A stretch of DNA of 64,000 nucleotides from Prosapia bicincta. Lineage: Eukaryota; Arthropoda; Insecta; Hemiptera; Cercopidae. The stretch lies in contig JBAIZL010000002.1 of the NCBI GenBank assembly GCA_036971475.1, positions 355,633,082 through 355,697,081 of the forward strand, written 5' to 3'. Position 1 is the stretch's first letter. Each line of letters opens with the position of its first letter. The notes below the pieces were generated by a model. The model was not told the DNA's origin. It saw only the letters and a program-made list of their open reading frames with translations, and did no database searches. The translations under genes were made by a program, and so were the position numbers. Positions 60,250-64,000 of the stretch are shown in pieces.

Positions 60250-61305
60250 CTTGTTATGTGTTCAGAAGATATTGTAACATTATTTTATTTAATGTTACAT
60301 ATAAAAACAGCTTCTGAAAACAAAAGGAGATATTAATTTTAAAATGTAAAATAAAATTTTAAGAAATTGAAAGTTATAAAATAAAGGTTTTGGCTGAGAC
60401 AGATATCCATATTCAAACACCTGATTTTGCTAAACGCGCAGCAACGGTGCGCGAAAGGTAAAAAGCTCGCGTGGTTGCTTCAAGTAATTCTCTTTCCTTG
60501 GTAAAATGTGAACCTATACAGACGTATAAAGATCCAAAGAGCAAAGGATGTTTTTATTTTAAAATGTAAAAATTTTAAAAGTTTATTTGAAATTTATATT
60601 TTTTTTGTTAGAAGAAATGTTGCTTAGTTAAGATACAACACCGGGGAGATTCCAAATCCCGAGCAACGCCAATACAACATGCAGAATGGCGAGATCTGAT
60701 CCGGAGCCACCTGTTTCAACACCTTTTGTTAAAACACAGCTAAGTCATAATTTTAAGACATAAAGTGATTAAAAAGGAAAAATTTAACTTTTAAAATTTA
60801 ACCGGTCACGGCATAATAGTGCTAGTTTTTATTTTTAAAATATGGGAAGTGTAAATGTAATAGCAAAATTTTTAATGTCAAATAGACAAATTGAAATGTA
60901 TTTTAAATAACGTAAAGCAATCTCAAATGGATGTCGTGAGCCATGCCAAAGATTTTTTAACAATATAAAGTTCTTATAAATTAAGTATATAAAACAATGT
61001 AAAAACATAAAGTAGGGTAACATTTCAAATGTAATTTTGTTTTGTATTTAATATTTTTTTTGTGCAGTAAAATTTGATTAATTTAAATTAATATTTGTTG
61101 TTTAAATTATTTATTGAACCCGCCATTCCTATGTTCAACTCTTGACATTGCAGGACAAATAACTAATTGTGTAACTAACTAATGCAATATTTAATATCAT
61201 AATTCATTAGGAATTATACAAATTTATCCAACACATTACAGTATTTTTCAGAAGAAATTATTTCATCAAGCAGATTCTATTCAGATTTGGTTTTACTTTT
61301 CAATT
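60250..61305. other. Unassigned part of the right arm
   Basis: It lies between two blocks that match the left arm but itself shows no clear partner there. A GC-richer patch at 60,430-60,500 and 60,640-60,720 (GCGCGAAAGG; CCGGGGAGATTC) is unassigned. Confidence 0.5.
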
Positions 61306-62235
61306 TAATTCAGATATTAACAGATTTAGTTTTAATTATTAATATTGCTATTTATAAATATTTACTTGTTGATGTTGAAAGGTAATTGTTTGTGAAAAGT
61401 TAGCGAATTACTTCTTGAAGTTATCCTTGAGTGTGCCATTTACAACTATTTCCATAAATTTGAGCTGAGGTGTCATTGCCTCAAGCATGATTACAGGGTT
61501 TGTGTTTATTTTATGAAACTGATTTTGTTATTCTAGACATTAAAAAAAATCCATCGAGAAATAACATCAAGATTTTATTTTTAAAGTTGATATAACATTT
61601 ACTCGACACAGTTTTTATCCAGTCCTACATTAATTTTTATTCATCCACTCATTTCTCAATAAAATGTGCCACTAGATCCAGCATAAATGTTACTCTGGAT
61701 ATTTTAATTTCTGTTGATTTCATAATAACTCATATATCTTCTTTTTTATTTACTGTTAAATTAATTAACATATAAAAATGAAAAGTCATTTTATCTGCGT
61801 TTTAAGAAACTTTCTAAAAAGAATACTTTTAAGAAAGTATTTACATTCACTTCTTCAATTTTAGGGCCGTTGTTCGATCGTTCATTTTCATTTAGTTTAA
61901 ATATCTTAAACAAATTAGCTCAGAACTATAACACACTTTAAGATACACATTTTCTTACTGTGATTCTGGTTTTTCAATATGATCTTATACATTACAGTCT
62001 GCCATATTTTCACTGAATATAATAAATCAGATGCTAATTAATAAAAATGGATGGATATACTGTGACACACAAGACTGAGCTCAGAATTTGACAAAATAAT
62101 ATATATGCTGTAAATAAAAATATATGCTGCAAATATCAAACGACTTTGATTTATAGAGATTTAATTCTGTAAAGAGGAAGGTTAACTTATACACAGAATA
62201 ATATTGCAGTTAATCAAATATTTAGACATTATTAA

Positions 62236-63336
62236 CCTCTAACTACCATCGTTCTGCCTGACAGGCACTGTTGCCTATGGTGTTGTTTAGTTTTGTCCCC
62301 TTATACTACTTCTTGAAGGTTATGGTATTCATCTGAAGCTTTCTATATACAGTATGTAGTATACATATATGTAGTAGTGTTTCACATGCTGTTAGCGTTG
62401 TTTGCATGATTATGTGCATTGTGTTTGTTTTATAATAGTTTGACACTTCGGTTGGGCCTCACAGCCATGACGTTATTTGTGTAATATTTTAACCTTTTAT
62501 AATATTTCTCTTTTTTTCTTTTTTAAGGATCCTTTTAGTGTTTAATTACATAAACTGAAAACCTGGACAGATCTGGACCTTTTGGAATAAAAAGGAAAAT
62601 AATTTCAACTGATGAGACTCAAGGAGTGGAAATATATGACAGTGATTTTGAAGATGCTCTTTGGAACTGGATAGACGAAGAAGACAGTGATTCAGGCACT
62701 GTACCTCCAGATCCCACTTGCAAACTACAGACTCAGTCGTGACGTACGGCAGACAATATGATGCACTTTAGGACCTGATTGCCCAATAGGTGATACACAG
62801 ACACATGAAAATCAAACAAAACAAAGAAGAAGTTGTAGCATTTGTCCAGCAACAAAAATAGAAAGACTCGTTACACGTGTGTTAGCTGTCTACAGAATAT
62901 ATGCCTGGAATGTTGCAAGCCACTGTGTAAAGACTGCTGTCCAAATTGAGTTATTATTTTTAATGTCAGTCTCCATATACAAAACTTTTAATGTGTCAAA
63001 TGTTTTTTATATAAAGTTTAGTGTGTACAATAAGTGAACAAAATATAATTATTGTAACTTTATTATTGTGAGAATATAAGCCTTTTTAGATAAGTTTCAC
63101 TAAGATCTGAAGAAGGTAAGACTATAGTTTGCAATAAGTAAATAAAAGAAAACTATTCTCATAAAATTATCTTTTCCTTAGTTATTTGCATTCAGAATAT
63201 ATTCAAATAACATTTTCATAAAGTTAATGCAAAATAAGTTTTTAAACTACACAATAAATCGCACGTAGATCCTTCGTTCCTGTAAGGCACAATGGCTGTA
63301 GTAATGTGACAGAGATTGCAGGACGGTAGTTAAAGG
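62236..63336 (+). mobile_element. piggyBac-like element B, copy 2
   Basis: The left end is TTAA-CCTCTAACTACCATCGT (TTAA at 62,232-62,235), and the right end, reversed, is CCTTTAACTACCGTCC followed by TTGA, a mutated TTAA. It shares inner motifs with copy 1 at 5.2 kb. The 5' frame reads SGPFGIKRKIISTDETQGVE and IYDSDFEDALWNWIDEEDSD, a typical acidic piggyBac N terminus; the ATG is lost. Near 62,825-62,950, after a frameshift, it reads CSICPATK then RKTRYTCVSCLQNICLECCK and PLCKDCCPN, the Cys-rich C-terminal domain. The catalytic middle is missing. It interrupts the right inverted arm. Confidence 0.8.
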
Positions 63337-64000
63337 TTGATCAAAAATTTTAGACAACACTTTAACATTGCAATTTACAATTTTTACAACAAATATTTAT
63401 GTATTTTGTTATAAATATCCTAAAGTAACTATAGTGAATCCTAAGGCAATACCCACTTTTTATACTTGATTACCAAGAATAAAAAAGTTAGTTATGAGCA
63501 AAGATTACCTGCTTGTATGTAAGTAATCCACAAAAAAGACAACTACTCACTTTAGTAATGTCTCCCATGTAACCTCCTCATCCAAATTTTGGAAAAAAAC
63601 ATACTTGGACCTAAGAAGCAACAAATTATTATGAAATATAAATTGTTTGCAATACTGTTAAAGTATTACCATTAATATTTGTTTATCCTATAGTTTTATT
63701 TTGTTACTGTAAGGTTTTGCTATTTGTTTTTGAAATATCAAAACTGGTTGATGACAATTTTATAGCAATTTGTTATACAAATATTGCTTTCCAGTTTTAT
63801 TCTAACTAGATTTAGCTTTTATGCAATATTTAGATTTGTCTGTCTTCTCATAACTAATTGGAATTAATGGAAAAAGTCAAACATGCATTGAAACGAATCT
63901 GCTGAATAAGTAATTAAGTAGTGTTTTTTTTTTTGCCAAGTAATACAAAAAAGTGTAATTTGTAAAATAAAACTCCATTTACCAAAAACATTAGGACTCT

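Overview
This is AT-rich eukaryotic nuclear DNA, almost certainly from an arthropod and probably an insect. The evidence is spliceosomal exons with GT-AG borders, long (CA)n and (TA)n tracts, and a repeat set typical of insects: piggyBac, mariner, pogo/Tigger, hAT, Jockey-type LINE and many Penelope-like elements (PLEs). I see no rRNA, no CRISPR array and no bacterial or organellar operon. The species cannot be named from the sequence alone.

Only one gene looks substantially intact. It is a + strand, at least three-exon gene at 28,795-32,678. Two short exons each encode a Tudor-like module and splice in matching phase to a large exon carrying two zinc-finger motifs and a C-terminal tyrosine-recombinase domain, with Arg, Arg, His and Tyr catalytic positions visible. 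Its TGA stop is followed in frame by 58 more open codons. A second, decayed multi-exon gene for a charged helical protein lies on the minus strand at about 10.03-11.23 kb; its last visible exon recurs at 52.63 kb.

At large scale the window is framed by a collinear inverted duplication. The left arm is about 1.56-10.52 kb and the right arm about 52.23 kb to the window end, each interrupted by its own insertions: two piggyBac relics on the left, a piggyBac relic and a 4.7-kb PLE-rich block on the right. Between the arms are 300-bp tandem repeats (13.3-17.6 kb), Tigger-like remnants (15.6, 18.0 and 35.6 kb), a 1-kb-armed inverted repeat carrying GIY-YIG fragments (22.8-26.7 kb), the recombinase gene, a second inverted pair (33.1 and 42 kb), a TIR element in TA repeats (46.8 kb), and a 2.57-kb mariner (48.05-50.62 kb) that contains two different tandem-repeat arrays. 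Further in are hAT and Jockey fragments (51.2-52.0 kb).

A recurring theme is hammerhead-ribozyme-like sequence (CTGANGA, stem II, GAAA, short palindromic stem III) at the ends of palindromic or solo units at 24.6/24.8, 29.6/29.9, 35.7 and 47.6/47.9 kb, with a weaker case at 43.0 kb. One 93-bp unit has a filled site at 35.65 kb and a matching empty site at 18.17 kb. PLEs are known to carry hammerhead motifs, so these are probably PLE-derived, but the short units look mobile in their own right. All assignments are by eye; no search or folding was run.
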